From NCBI GenBank assembly GCA_026645945.1, contig JAPKMO010000003.1:1-64000 (forward strand): a DNA stretch of 64,000 bases. Reading direction: 5' to 3'. This document shows positions 1-8,919 of this stretch, piece by piece. The notes under the pieces are model-generated. The model was given only the letters and a program-made list of their open reading frames with translations, had not been told where the DNA came from and did not search any database. Made by a program: the position numbers and the translations under genes. The number at the start of each line of letters is the position of its first letter. Position 1 is the stretch's first letter. The stretch comes from Anaerolineae bacterium. GTDB taxonomy: Bacteria > Chloroflexota > Anaerolineae > Aggregatilineales > Phototrophicaceae.

Positions 1-96
1 AGGGCTTATGTACCTTGTTCTACATCAGATCAATCGGTTTATGGATAGGTTCTTAATGATGGGATGATGCGGTTGAAGGATGATTTGAATGGGAAA

Positions 97-120
97 AACA
101 GGGGACTTAAGCCCCCTGTT
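97..120. repeat. CTTAAG-centred palindromic element (copy 1)
   Basis: This is a 24-bp inverted repeat, arms AACAGGGG and CCCCTGTT, around a CTTAAG core with one A:C mismatch. The same core is found as a perfect 20-bp palindrome at 9958-9977 and 33433-33452. It lies just downstream of the S1-domain gene on the minus strand and could act as a transcript-end hairpin, but there is no clear T-run. Confidence 0.6.
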
Positions 121-169
121 GGGATGAATCATGTCTGAACCCAATCCAACTGCTTGTTCGCGCCGGCGT

Positions 170-1153
170 TTACTCTTTGAGACGCAGGCTTAGACCCAGG
201 CGGCGCGCCTGGCTGTCAATGCTGAGGATGCGGGCTTCGACCTGCTGACCTTCATTAACGACGTTCCGAGGGTGGAGAAAATGCCCTTCCGCCAGTTCCG
301 AGACGTGAATCAGCCCTTCAAGACCTTCTTCGATGCAGGCAAACGCGCCAAAATCCACCACGTTGGTGATTGTGCCGACGACGATCTGGCCGACGTGGTA
401 GCGTTCGGCGACCGTTCTCCAGGGGTCCGGGTACAGGCGTTTGAGGCTTAAGGCGATGCGCCCGGCTTCGCGGTCTACGTCCAGTACGTGAACGTTCACT
501 ATCTCTCCCCGCTGGAGCATTTCTGACGGATGGCCGACCCGCCCCCAGCTTAATTCGCTGATATGGATGAGTCCCTCCAGCCCGCCCAGGTCAATAAACG
601 CGCCAAAATCGCACAGATTAGTGACCGAACCGCTTATGCAGTCGCCGGGGCGCAGGCGGCGCAGAATTTCGGCGCGCTCGCCAGGCCGGACGTGAGCGGC
701 GCGCTCGGATAGAATCAAACGATTTTGTTCCGCATTCAGTTCGATAACGCGAAGCAGGAGCTTCTGCCCGATCCAGGACGTGAGCGCCTTGCGGCGCGTG
801 AGGCTGCTGGCATTAACCGGGAACTCGGTGAGCTGGCTGGCTGGCACAAAACCGTGCAGGCTGCGCCACTCCACCAGCAGGCCGCCGCGATTGTAGCCGA
901 CGACCGGCAGCTCAATGACCTCATCACAGTCCATGATGCGCTGCATCTCTAACCAATCGGCTTCGATTATGCTTCCGCTGGCATGATGCCCATTGAAGTG
1001 ATATGGTGTTTCGGCGAGGATTTCATCCTCGGATTCGGCGGCCAGGCGGATAGGTTCAGCATATTCTCCTTCGTTCAGTAATGCCGACCAATACCCCTCA
1101 TCTATAGATGGTTGTGATGGTGAAAAATCCTGCCGATGTACGTTGGTAGACAT
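170..1153 (-). CDS. S1 RNA-binding domain protein (ribosomal protein S1-like)
   Basis: The 327-residue protein has a non-conserved N-terminal tail (about residues 1-70) and three S1-type OB folds. The first is degenerate (about 75-150). The second (about 165-240, with CDFGAFIDLGGLEGLIHISELSW) and third (about 253-325, with VDFGAFACIEEGLEGLIHVSEL) are typical. Proteins of this kind bind single-stranded RNA, as ribosomal protein S1 does during initiation, but S1 proper usually has four to six domains, so this is a short S1-like protein and not certainly RpsA. It ends just before a palindrome and is read away from the sensor gene at 1258-3183. Confidence 0.85.
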   Translation of the reverse strand: MSTNVHRQDFSPSQPSIDEGYWSALLNEGEYAEPIRLAAESEDEILAETPYHFNGHHASGSIIEADWLEMQRIMDCDEVIELPVVGYNRGGLLVEWRSLHGFVPASQLTEFPVNASSLTRRKALTSWIGQKLLLRVIELNAEQNRLILSERAAHVRPGERAEILRRLRPGDCISGSVTNLCDFGAFIDLGGLEGLIHISELSWGRVGHPSEMLQRGEIVNVHVLDVDREAGRIALSLKRLYPDPWRTVAERYHVGQIVVGTITNVVDFGAFACIEEGLEGLIHVSELAEGHFLHPRNVVNEGQQVEARILSIDSQARRLGLSLRLKE

Positions 1154-1218
1154 CCCTAGACCTCGATAATAACACTAATTGGCGTCGAGATAGTAGGCCA
1201 GAACCTATTTCCCAGGTG

Positions 1219-1224
1219 ATTATA
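1219..1224 (-). promoter_or_regulatory. -10 element of the S1-domain gene
   Basis: On the minus strand there is a perfect TATAAT 66 bases before the start codon of the S1-domain gene. No good -35 is visible at 16-18 bases, so the promoter call rests on the -10 alone. Confidence 0.4.
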
Positions 1225-1257
1225 CCATCCTACCGGCGGAAAGAACCTTGACATCTA

Positions 1258-3183
1258 TCATGCTTTTGTACGCGCTTGCTCCATTTCTATCAGCGTATCG
1301 GCCACTGCTTCGATTGCTACACGCTGTTTGCGGTACAAATCCGGCTCGCTTAACGCCAAACGCAGGGCAACATCCCGGACGCGGTGGCGTTCGAGGAAGC
1401 GCTGCTCCAGGATGTTATAAATCGTCCATTCCGGGCTGGTCATTTTGCGCTCGCCGGGGGGCCGCTGCTGTTCGATGGCCTGGAGCAGCACGGCCCGCAG
1501 GGCGCGGGCCAGGTTGTGGTCATTATCGGCCAGGGCGTCTTGCACCATGCCCAGTTCGACCAGTCGGCTGCTGGTCAGGCCGGGGCCGCCCCAGAAATGG
1601 CGCAGCGCCGCCCGCACCTGTTCGATGAATTGCTCTCGATCAATCGTGCCGTTTTCGGCCAGCGGCTGCGGCTGTCGGCCATGCCGGTACTCGACCTCGG
1701 CGGCGCGGGTGCGGGTGACGTTGATCTGGGGCAGCAGACCTTCCAGCGCGGCGTAAATTTCGGCCTGGAGGCGCATGTCGTCCAGCGTTTCGGCGGCGCG
1801 GCGCGAAAGCGAGCGGAACATGCGTAATTCGTCGCCCGTCAGGTTAATTTCAGCCGACCGGGCCTGGACGCCCAGGAAGCCGATCAGCATTTTGTCGCCC
1901 TGGTCGCCGATGCTGCGGCGGCTGTAGAGCGGAATCATCCAGTAGGAATGCCACTTCTGGAGCGTGTACTCATCCCCCGTATTATTGGTTTCGAGCAAAT
2001 TCATCAGGGATGGTCGTTCGTCTTCCAGCCATCGGGCGCTGGGGCGGGTCGGCCCGATGGCCGTCACGATGTCCAGCCGGTCGTCGGCCAGCGCGGCCAC
2101 AAAAGCCGTGTTGACCTGAAGATAATCGCAGCCGGCGGCTAGGATGGCGTCCAGCAACTGCAGCAGGTCGGCGCGGCTGAGCAGCCGCGCGCTGAGGTTT
2201 TGCAGCTTGGCAAGCTGGTCGCCGTCTTCATCGGAATAGATCAGGTTTTTTTCCAGCCAGGGCAGCCCCAGCGCCACCAACCACTGCCACAATAAAACCA
2301 CTGCCACGACCGCAAACGGCATCAGGCTGTCGCCGGGCAGCCCCATCACCCGGATGGCGGGCGTCATGAAAATAATTACCGTCAGCGCCAGCAGGCCGGT
2401 GGCCGGGCCGCGCAGAATGAAACGCATCAGGTCGGCTTTTACTACCCGGTCGGGGACGCGCGTGCCGAAAAACGAAAGCGGGTAGGATAAAAACAGCAGC
2501 ATGAGGATGATGACAAAGTTCGACAGGTTGACCAGGAATAACATCGCCACCGAGTCGGTTTCGGCCAGCCCCAGCAGCGCCGAATAGGGGAAAATGCCGA
2601 GCGCGGGCGTTAAAAGGGCGAATTGCAGGTAGCCCATGCGGCGGCGGGTGCTGCGGGTGAGACACCGCTGCCGGGCGCGCTGCACGTTGACGAAGGCCAC
2701 CCCGGTCGCGCCGATGAAATAAAACACGTAGATCGGAAAAACCGCGCCGGGCAGGATGACGGCGGTAGGGGGTCGGATAACCGGGCGGATCAAAACGTCG
2801 GTGAAAGAGGTCAGGATGATGAACAGCGTGCCGATCAGGTACAGGATGCGGGCGATGCGGCGGCGGCGCCCGCGCGAGGGCAGGCCGGTGGTGGCGAGCA
2901 GCGCGTCGGAGAGGTGGAACATGGCCGCCGGCATGAGGGCGATGCCGATCCACTGCAAACGCAGGATGGCCTCCAGCGTGCGCGGGCCGGGTTTGAGCGC
3001 GACAAAAACATCGGCGAGATAAACGGCAGTGACGCAGGCCAGCACGATGCCGGAGGTGCGCGCCACGCGGTTGTGCAGATTGCGCGTGACGTTGTACAGC
3101 AGCATGGACGCCGAAATCACCACGATGGCGGCGGTCAGCGTCTCGTTAAGCGATTGCAGCAGGACTTCGGCTAACGCTTCCAC
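1258..3183 (-). CDS. Multi-pass membrane sensor with GAF-like domain and possible C-terminal HTH
   Basis: The 641-residue protein has about eight predicted membrane helices in residues 1-310, arranged like the 7-8 TM N-terminal halves of membrane histidine kinases. A soluble segment at about 320-475 (from LSARLLSRADLLQLLDAIL) resembles a GAF domain. No histidine-kinase H, N or G box follows. The last 45 residues (RVRDVALRLALSEPDLYRKQ and after) look like a helix-turn-helix, so the protein could be a membrane-bound one-component regulator; that is inference. It follows the GNAT gene by 8 bases in the same direction, so the two are probably co-transcribed. Confidence 0.6.
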   Translation of the reverse strand: MEALAEVLLQSLNETLTAAIVVISASMLLYNVTRNLHNRVARTSGIVLACVTAVYLADVFVALKPGPRTLEAILRLQWIGIALMPAAMFHLSDALLATTGLPSRGRRRRIARILYLIGTLFIILTSFTDVLIRPVIRPPTAVILPGAVFPIYVFYFIGATGVAFVNVQRARQRCLTRSTRRRMGYLQFALLTPALGIFPYSALLGLAETDSVAMLFLVNLSNFVIILMLLFLSYPLSFFGTRVPDRVVKADLMRFILRGPATGLLALTVIIFMTPAIRVMGLPGDSLMPFAVVAVVLLWQWLVALGLPWLEKNLIYSDEDGDQLAKLQNLSARLLSRADLLQLLDAILAAGCDYLQVNTAFVAALADDRLDIVTAIGPTRPSARWLEDERPSLMNLLETNNTGDEYTLQKWHSYWMIPLYSRRSIGDQGDKMLIGFLGVQARSAEINLTGDELRMFRSLSRRAAETLDDMRLQAEIYAALEGLLPQINVTRTRAAEVEYRHGRQPQPLAENGTIDREQFIEQVRAALRHFWGGPGLTSSRLVELGMVQDALADNDHNLARALRAVLLQAIEQQRPPGERKMTSPEWTIYNILEQRFLERHRVRDVALRLALSEPDLYRKQRVAIEAVADTLIEMEQARTKA

Positions 3184-3191
3184 AGCGAACC

Positions 3192-3746
3192 TCAGCGGAG
3201 CGACTGGCTGAAAAAGATCGCAATATCCTGGTTGGGAAAGTAGCGGTCGTTAAAGCCGCAAAAGACAAAACCGGCCTGCTTGCAGAAGGCGATGCCCGGA
3301 TAGTTGCGCGTGTGGTTTTCGATGGTGAGCTGGATAAGCCCCTGCTCCTGCGCCCACCGGCGGGCGACGTTTAGCAGCCGGGTAGCGATTCGTCGGCGGC
3401 GGTAAGGCCGCGAAACGACCAAATCCTGAATCAGCGCCAGACGATAAACCGGGTCGCGGCGCATGGTCAGATAAGCCAGAATATCCGGCTCGGTTTTGCC
3501 GGCCACGACCAGGAAACACTGGTCAGGTGCCAGCGCCAGGCGCAGGCGCTGCTCGTCTGAGGGGTATTCGGCCTCCAGCGTGCGCGGTAGGCGTTGGGTT
3601 TTAAACGCAACGCGCCATTCCCCCGGCTCGTCGCTGACCGTCATCTGCCAGACATAATCTGTTTCATAGTGATGGTCGAGTTCCAGACAGGCGGGGATGT
3701 CGCTCTCCAGGCCATCCCGGATCATAAAACCAAGCGGCGAATCCAT
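3192..3746 (-). CDS. GNAT-family N-acetyltransferase
   Basis: The 184-residue protein has the GNAT fold pattern. Residues about 105-130 (LIQDLVVSRPYRRRRIATRLL) match motif A, with the R-R-R-I-A-T acetyl-CoA pyrophosphate loop, and a C-terminal beta strand carries AFCKQAGFVFCGFNDRYF. Members move an acetyl group from acetyl-CoA to an amine; the substrate cannot be read from the sequence. A GAGGAT Shine-Dalgarno lies 6 bases before the ATG, inside the end of the upstream gene. It forms a tight operon with the LiaF-like and membrane-sensor genes. Confidence 0.85.
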   Translation of the reverse strand: MDSPLGFMIRDGLESDIPACLELDHHYETDYVWQMTVSDEPGEWRVAFKTQRLPRTLEAEYPSDEQRLRLALAPDQCFLVVAGKTEPDILAYLTMRRDPVYRLALIQDLVVSRPYRRRRIATRLLNVARRWAQEQGLIQLTIENHTRNYPGIAFCKQAGFVFCGFNDRYFPNQDIAIFFSQSLR

Positions 3747-3755
3747 CGCACATCC

Positions 3756-4541
3756 TCAGGTGAAGTATGCATCTCCGAATGTGCCGTAGACGGCGATTTC
3801 GACCAACGGAGCTGCGTCGTCTGCGTCGCGGGAGAGGTAGACGTGGGTTTCCGTCTGCTGGTAGCGGCGCTCGTCGGTATGGACGCGGAACAGGCGACCG
3901 GCGCGATTGGTGATGCGGACGCGGTATCCGACCGGGGTGATGATGTGGATGTTACCCAGCGTCGAATGCAGCCGGAGCAGCCCCAGGGCTTCCTGAGGGC
4001 AGGTAAGGCGAATGTCACCGAAGCCGGTCGCGGCCACCACCTCCTGAACGATCAACTTCGAGAGTTCCAGATGGATGTTACCCAGATAGCTGCTCGCCAG
4101 AATTTGCCAGGGCAGATCGTGGGCCAGCGCCATTTCCCAATCGGCAAACGAAAACCAGGGCGTGGCGGCGCGATTCATACGCAGGTAAGTATGTGTGTCG
4201 TTGACACGCATGAACGGGCGCGAGTCGGCGGCATACTGCCCGGCGATCAGGCGGCCTTCGCGCTGTAGGGGATGCACCGCCACATCAATTTCGCCGGCGC
4301 TGATTTCCAGCGTGGCCGATTCGACGCTGCCGCGTGTGATGCCGAACGTGCGCGCCTCGGCGCCGGGCGTCAGGTCGCCGCGCAGCAGAATCGCCGCGCC
4401 GGCCACCACCAGCAGCAGCGGCCACAGCGCAGTGACGTTGAAGTTATCCAGCAGCAAGAAGTTGTGCAGCAGCAGCAAAACGCCGATCACAGCGAGTCCC
4501 AACGGCCACATCCAGGGGCCGCGCGCACCTTTGACTGGCAC
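3756..4541 (-). CDS. LiaF-like membrane protein with DUF5668-type N-terminus
   Basis: The start is taken as GTG at 4541 because a GAGGAG Shine-Dalgarno overlaps the end of the sigma factor gene 7 bases upstream; the in-frame ATG farther up lies inside the sigma gene. The 261-residue product begins with two hydrophobic segments (GPWMWPLGLAVIGVLLLLHN and ALWPLLLVVAGAAILL) typical of the LiaI/LiaF transmembrane region. It continues with a beta-rich domain (about 80-255) like the cell-wall-stress-response LiaF C-terminus. Such proteins often act with envelope-stress two-component systems, but none is next to it. Its close coupling to the sigma factor gene is notable. Confidence 0.7.
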   Translation of the reverse strand: MPVKGARGPWMWPLGLAVIGVLLLLHNFLLLDNFNVTALWPLLLVVAGAAILLRGDLTPGAEARTFGITRGSVESATLEISAGEIDVAVHPLQREGRLIAGQYAADSRPFMRVNDTHTYLRMNRAATPWFSFADWEMALAHDLPWQILASSYLGNIHLELSKLIVQEVVAATGFGDIRLTCPQEALGLLRLHSTLGNIHIITPVGYRVRITNRAGRLFRVHTDERRYQQTETHVYLSRDADDAAPLVEIAVYGTFGDAYFT

Positions 4542-4545
4542 AGGG

Positions 4546-5787
4546 TTACTCCTCGTACATATAGTCCCGCAGGATGACGTGGGCCGACGACTGGCGCAAA
4601 CGGTTGAGCGCCTGGGCCTCAAGCTGGCGCACCCGCTCCCGCGTGACGCCGATGGTTTGACCCACTTCCTCTAATGTATACACGCGACCGTCTTCGAGTC
4701 CGTAACGCAGTTTCAAAATCTGCGCTTCGCGGCTGGGCAGGCGGCTGAGGGCGCGTTCAAGCTGCTCGTGGAGCAGGTGCGTCGCCACTTCTTCGGAGGG
4801 TGCCGGGCTGGTCACATCCTCCACGAAGTCGCCGAAAGTGGAGTCGCCTTCTTCGTCAATGGGCGTCTCCAGGCTGACCGGGTGGCGGGCGATTTCCAGC
4901 AGGTTTTCGATTTTGTCCGGCGTGGTTTCCATGCCTTCGGCCAGTTCTTCGATGGACGGCTCGCGGCCTAACTCCTGAATCAGATGCAGCTGAACCCGTC
5001 GCATCCGGTTTAACTGGTCGCCCATATGTACCGGCACGCGAATGGTGCGCCCCTGGTCGGCGACCGCCCGGCTGACGGCCTGACGAATCCACCAGGTGGC
5101 GTAAGTGCTGAATTTGTGGCCGCGCTGGTACTCGAACTTGTTGGTGGCGCGGATGAGGCCGATGTTGCCTTCCTGAATTAAATCCAGGAACGGCACGCCC
5201 CGGCCAATGTACTTTTTGGCGACGCTGATAACAAGCCGGGCGTTGGCGCGAACCAGATGCTCCTGGGCGGTTTCCGCATCCTGGATGAGATGCTCCAGTT
5301 CGTAGATGTCATCCTCGCTCAGGACATCCCGATATATATCCAACTGATCCTGGGCCAGTTTGCCGGCTTCCATACGTTTGGCAAGCGCCACCTCTTCGTC
5401 GGCGGTCAGCAAGGCCACGCGGCCGGCCTCTTTGAGATAAAGGCCAACCACGTCGTCGGTATCAAGCGCCTGCTGATAACCGGCGTCCTCGGTCAAATCT
5501 TCGTCCAGCTCCGCCAGCATCAGTTCGGCATCTTCCTCGTCTGCCGCGTTGAGTTCGGCGTCGGGGGGAAGATGTTCGGGGAAGCGCGATTCGAACTGGT
5601 CGGTAGAAACGATCTCGATACCCGCTTCTGCCAGGCCGTCCATGATGTCGTCCAGCAGGGTCAGATCACGCTCGGCTTCCGGCAAAACAGCCAGGATGTC
5701 GTCGTAGGTAATCGCCCCCTGCTCGTGGGCTTTTTGAATGAGTTGAGCGCGCAGCTGCTCTTTGTGATCTTGTACCATCACCATCAT
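4546..5787 (-). CDS. rpoD: Primary RNA polymerase sigma-70 factor (RpoD/SigA type)
   Basis: The 413-residue protein shows a region 1.1-like N-terminus (1-75), an acidic linker (80-110), region 1.2 (DDVVGLYLKEAGRVALLTADEE), region 2 (ANARLVISVAKKYIGRG, then FLDLIQEGNIGLIRATNKFEY and FSTYATWWIRQAVSRA), region 3 and region 4 (LPSREAQILKLRYGL, TLEEVGQTIGVTRERVRQLE). All promoter-recognition segments of group 1 sigma factors are present, so it probably reads the TTGACA/TATAAT-like promoters seen in this window. Three in-frame starts (ATG ATG GTG ATG) occur at the N-terminus and none has a strong Shine-Dalgarno. Group 2 identity cannot be fully excluded. Confidence 0.92.
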   Translation of the reverse strand: MMVMVQDHKEQLRAQLIQKAHEQGAITYDDILAVLPEAERDLTLLDDIMDGLAEAGIEIVSTDQFESRFPEHLPPDAELNAADEEDAELMLAELDEDLTEDAGYQQALDTDDVVGLYLKEAGRVALLTADEEVALAKRMEAGKLAQDQLDIYRDVLSEDDIYELEHLIQDAETAQEHLVRANARLVISVAKKYIGRGVPFLDLIQEGNIGLIRATNKFEYQRGHKFSTYATWWIRQAVSRAVADQGRTIRVPVHMGDQLNRMRRVQLHLIQELGREPSIEELAEGMETTPDKIENLLEIARHPVSLETPIDEEGDSTFGDFVEDVTSPAPSEEVATHLLHEQLERALSRLPSREAQILKLRYGLEDGRVYTLEEVGQTIGVTRERVRQLEAQALNRLRQSSAHVILRDYMYEE

Positions 5788-5925
5788 AGGTTACACAGAC
5801 AAAGCCTTGCTTTCCAGGCAGCAAGGCGGTTGATAAACACCCTTGAAATTAGCCTAGATTATGGCGTAAACTGAATGGTTAGGCGACGTTTCAGCCTGAT
5901 TTCGCCGGAAATATGTCGCATACCG

Positions 5926-5979
5926 ATTATACGCAGTTTGTGTATTCTTTACATTAACGCGCCGGTTTAGGCTTGTCAA
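5926..5979 (-). promoter_or_regulatory. Two candidate promoters of the sigma factor gene
   Basis: On the minus strand a TTGACA at 5979-5974 is followed after 17 bases by TAATGT. A second perfect TATAAT lies at 5931-5926 with a weak ATGTAA at about the -35 position. Both point to the sigma gene starting at 5787. The TTGACA overlaps the stop codon of the upstream DUF4340 gene. Confidence 0.45.
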
Positions 5980-6551
5980 GTTAACGGTGGATGTGCAAGC
6001 TGCGTGATGAGAAAATCCACCGGGGCGCGCTCCAGCAGGTAAATTTCCTGGCGATCATCCACCAGCGCGTAGTAGGTGGTGCGCTGGCCGGAGAGCGCGC
6101 CGACCGCCACGATATGTCCCTCGCCCGTTTTCAGCAGCACTTCAACAAACAGAATCCCGTTGGGGTTAAACCCGTATCCGGTCAGGTCGCCGTCTTCCGG
6201 CAGCGGCAGCGTTCGCTGGTAGTGCAGCAGTACAATTGTACGGGCTATTGTAGACGCGGTGTCGGCGTCTAAACTTACCCCTGCTTCGTTATTCGGGATT
6301 GTCCAGACATCATTTTCGGCGCGGGTGATGGTCAGCGCCCGGTCGGCGTCGGGGTTTCGCAAACGGATAGCCTGGATGTCCAGCACGGCCAGACCTGGGA
6401 AAACCTGCGTAAAAATCGGCGTGCCGAGCGCGGTAGCCGTCGCGCGCAGGTCGTCCAGTGTTGGGTTGGCCGCCGGCTGACTCTGCAAAATGGCGATCAC
6501 GCTCAGCAGGCCGAAAATCAGCAGCATGAGGAGCAGGGCGCGCCGGTTCAT
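5976..6551 (-). CDS. DUF4340 membrane-anchored protein of a GldG-type ABC locus
   Basis: The 191-residue protein starts with one membrane helix (RRALLLMLLIFGLLSVIAIL) and has an extracytoplasmic domain of the DUF4340 kind, including the repeated-looking element GYGFNPNGILFVEVLLKTGEGHIVAVGA and YYALVDDRQEIYLLER. Its ATG overlaps the stop of the GldG-like gene by 4 bp (ATGA), so it is translationally coupled. DUF4340 proteins are regularly found beside GldF/GldG-like ABC components. Its biochemical role is unknown. Confidence 0.8.
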   Translation of the reverse strand: MNRRALLLMLLIFGLLSVIAILQSQPAANPTLDDLRATATALGTPIFTQVFPGLAVLDIQAIRLRNPDADRALTITRAENDVWTIPNNEAGVSLDADTASTIARTIVLLHYQRTLPLPEDGDLTGYGFNPNGILFVEVLLKTGEGHIVAVGALSGQRTTYYALVDDRQEIYLLERAPVDFLITQLAHPPLT

Positions 6552-8188
6552 GATGCCCGCTGCCGCCGCAGCCAGACGGCCAGCCCTGCCAGCAGGACAA
6601 AGCCCGGCACCAGAATAACAGTGATAAAAGCGATAAAATCCAGCGTTTCGACGCTGACGAAAATCATCGGCAGGCCGGTGACAAACGCCTGCGGCGAAAA
6701 ACTGATTGCTTCGCCAAAGCGCGTCAGCCAGGTGAGCGCGTCGGTGAACAGGATGCCGTTGCCGCCAACGGCGATCAGCCCGTTGGTTACAAAGTCGGCA
6801 TCGCCGATCAAAACGACGCGCGAGCGGTTGGCGGAGTTGTCCGCCCAGGCCACCGTCGTCAGGGGGCCGGGCAGGTCTGCGCCTTCGTCGTAGCGGTAGG
6901 TGTTGGTTTCGCCCAACGCTTGCAGGTTGGTTTCGCCATAGCTGGCTTCCGACGACATAATCACGCGCCCGTTGCTGACGTTCGACGGCGGGCTGTCGTT
7001 CACGTCCAGCGCGCGCGCCACGCTGAACAGCACCGGCGTTTCGCCGGTGTTCAAACGCGCGCCCAGATCGGTATTGGTGAAAATCGCCGCGCTGATGATG
7101 TCCAGCGGCGTCTGCACGCTGAGGGCGGCATCGGTTTCCACGACCACCGCGTCCAGGGCGCGAAGGCCGTAGTTATCCCATAAATACTGGTTAAAAGCGC
7201 CGTCCTGGCGCAAAAAAGCATTCTGGTTAAAAAGCGCGTCCGCCAGGATGAGCACCGCCCCGCCGGATTTCAGGTAGGCGTCTATGGCGCGAATTTCGGC
7301 CTCGGTGTAATCCAACGTCGGGCGCGGCAGCACCAGCGCGGCGGCATCGGCAGGGATGCCGCTGCCGGCGTTTACGGTGTCCAGCAGGTTGAAGCCGGCG
7401 GTGATGAGGCCGTTTTCACGCATTCCATTGTTGATGGCCGAAAGCCCCTGCTGCGAGGTATCGAAGGGGTCGAGCGCGCCCCGGCTGTTGTCGAAGTACA
7501 CTTTGAGCGTGCCGGCGGCCAGCAGGCGCGCCACAGCCCCGGTCAGGTCGCGTTCCTGGCTGGAGGTGCGCGAAACCCGCATCAACGAGCTGAAGTCTAC
7601 GGTTCCGTCATCTTTCAGGTACGAGATGAAGACGTTGCCATCCTCGACCACGCCGAAAGCCTGGGCTACAGCTGGGTTTTGCTCCGGGTCAATGTAATTA
7701 CGGGTCATCAGGCCGTTGGTGGCAACTTCGTATAGTCGAAAGAACTGGTCATCCACTTCGCGCAGGCGCAGCGCAGCAGGCGAATAAAAGCCGGTGATGC
7801 GAATCGGGCGTGTGACCCGGCGCAGGACGGCCTGCGTTTCCGCGCTGATGCTAAAACGGCGGCCTTCGGTCATGTCCAGCGTTAACACGGCGCGCTGAAG
7901 GACGATGTAAGTAAGCGACACGATGCCGGTGAGCAGCAGGGTGGCGAAAACGGCCATCGTGCTGTAACGCGCCTGCCGCCCGGTGACAAAACCGATAAAC
8001 TCCTGCGGGGCCAGCAGCGCCCACAAGACCAGGCCGCCGATGCCGACGGTCAGCAGCGCCGCGATGAGCGGCGTCAGGCCGCCCTGCCACAGCAGGCCGA
8101 CAAAACCGGCCAGCAGCGCGCCGCCACCGATGAAAGCCCCCCACTGGCCGATCTGGTTTCGGGTAATGACGATAGAGTCTCGGTGCAT
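6548..8188 (-). CDS. GldG-like ABC transport system auxiliary component
   Basis: The start is placed at the ATG at 8188, which overlaps the previous stop (TGATG) and has an AGGTGG Shine-Dalgarno 5-6 bases upstream; a GTG three codons earlier is possible. The roughly 546-residue protein has three N-terminal membrane helices (to about 105), a long extracytoplasmic part with the GldG/ABC_transp_aux pattern (RRFSISAETQAVLRRVTRPI, then VFISYLKDDGTVDF), and a C-terminal helix (about 515-540) followed by RRQR. GldG partners GldF and GldA in Bacteroidetes gliding; outside that phylum the same set is of unknown function, so gliding is not implied. Confidence 0.8.
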   Translation of the reverse strand: MHRDSIVITRNQIGQWGAFIGGGALLAGFVGLLWQGGLTPLIAALLTVGIGGLVLWALLAPQEFIGFVTGRQARYSTMAVFATLLLTGIVSLTYIVLQRAVLTLDMTEGRRFSISAETQAVLRRVTRPIRITGFYSPAALRLREVDDQFFRLYEVATNGLMTRNYIDPEQNPAVAQAFGVVEDGNVFISYLKDDGTVDFSSLMRVSRTSSQERDLTGAVARLLAAGTLKVYFDNSRGALDPFDTSQQGLSAINNGMRENGLITAGFNLLDTVNAGSGIPADAAALVLPRPTLDYTEAEIRAIDAYLKSGGAVLILADALFNQNAFLRQDGAFNQYLWDNYGLRALDAVVVETDAALSVQTPLDIISAAIFTNTDLGARLNTGETPVLFSVARALDVNDSPPSNVSNGRVIMSSEASYGETNLQALGETNTYRYDEGADLPGPLTTVAWADNSANRSRVVLIGDADFVTNGLIAVGGNGILFTDALTWLTRFGEAISFSPQAFVTGLPMIFVSVETLDFIAFITVILVPGFVLLAGLAVWLRRQRAS

Positions 8189-8916
8189 CAGCGCCACCTG
8201 TGCGATTCAACGATGCGAACGGTGATAAACAGCATAACGGCCATAATCCCGGCGTAAAAGGCCACATCCTCCGCCCGCACGATGCCGACGGCGAACGACG
8301 TGGTATAGTGGCCTTGCAGCGAAAGCTGGCGGATGAGGCGCGCAAGGTCGAGGTTGGCGATAATTTCACCGGCCAAGTCGCTGAGCCAGAGCAGCAGCAG
8401 GGCGCTCATGCTGAGAAAAGCGGCGACGATTTGGTTTTCGGTCAAGGACGAAAAAACCAGCCCGACCGCTAGGGTCGCGCCGCCGTATAACCAGATGCCG
8501 ATATACGCGCAGATGGCGTGGCCGAGGTCAGGCTGTGTGATGGCGGCCAGAATCACCTGGTAAATGAGCGTTACCAGCAGCAGCAGCGAGTAATAAAACC
8601 ATGCGCCCAGAAATTTGCCCAACACCACCGCTGTATCGGAAACCGGCGCCGTCAGCAGCAGTTCGAGTGTACCTTCCCGGCTTTCCTCGGCCAGCATCCG
8701 CATGGTCAGCAGCGGCGCGAAAAACACCATCGCAAAGGATAAAAACGATGGAATCAGCGCCGGGTCGGCGGCTTTTTGGGTGACGCTGAAGGTCAGGTCG
8801 CTGTTGAACATCAGCCCCGTCAGCAGCAGCAGCGCGAAGGCGATGAGATAGGCAGCCGGCGAAGCAAAATACTGCCCAACTTCGCGCCCGAACACCGTCC
8901 CAACTCCACGCAGCAT
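8188..8916 (-). CDS. ABC-2 type permease (GldF-like)
   Basis: The 242-residue protein has about six membrane helices and the ABC-2 pattern RMLAEESREGTLELLLTAPVSDTAVVLGKFLGAW, the hallmark of the permease family that also contains NosY and GldF. It lies 3 bases after the ABC ATPase gene and overlaps the next gene by one base, so the operon runs ATPase, permease, GldG-like, DUF4340. It probably forms the membrane channel for the ATPase encoded just upstream. The substrate is unknown. Confidence 0.85.
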   Translation of the reverse strand: MLRGVGTVFGREVGQYFASPAAYLIAFALLLLTGLMFNSDLTFSVTQKAADPALIPSFLSFAMVFFAPLLTMRMLAEESREGTLELLLTAPVSDTAVVLGKFLGAWFYYSLLLLVTLIYQVILAAITQPDLGHAICAYIGIWLYGGATLAVGLVFSSLTENQIVAAFLSMSALLLLWLSDLAGEIIANLDLARLIRQLSLQGHYTTSFAVGIVRAEDVAFYAGIMAVMLFITVRIVESHRWR

Positions 8917-8919
8917 GAT

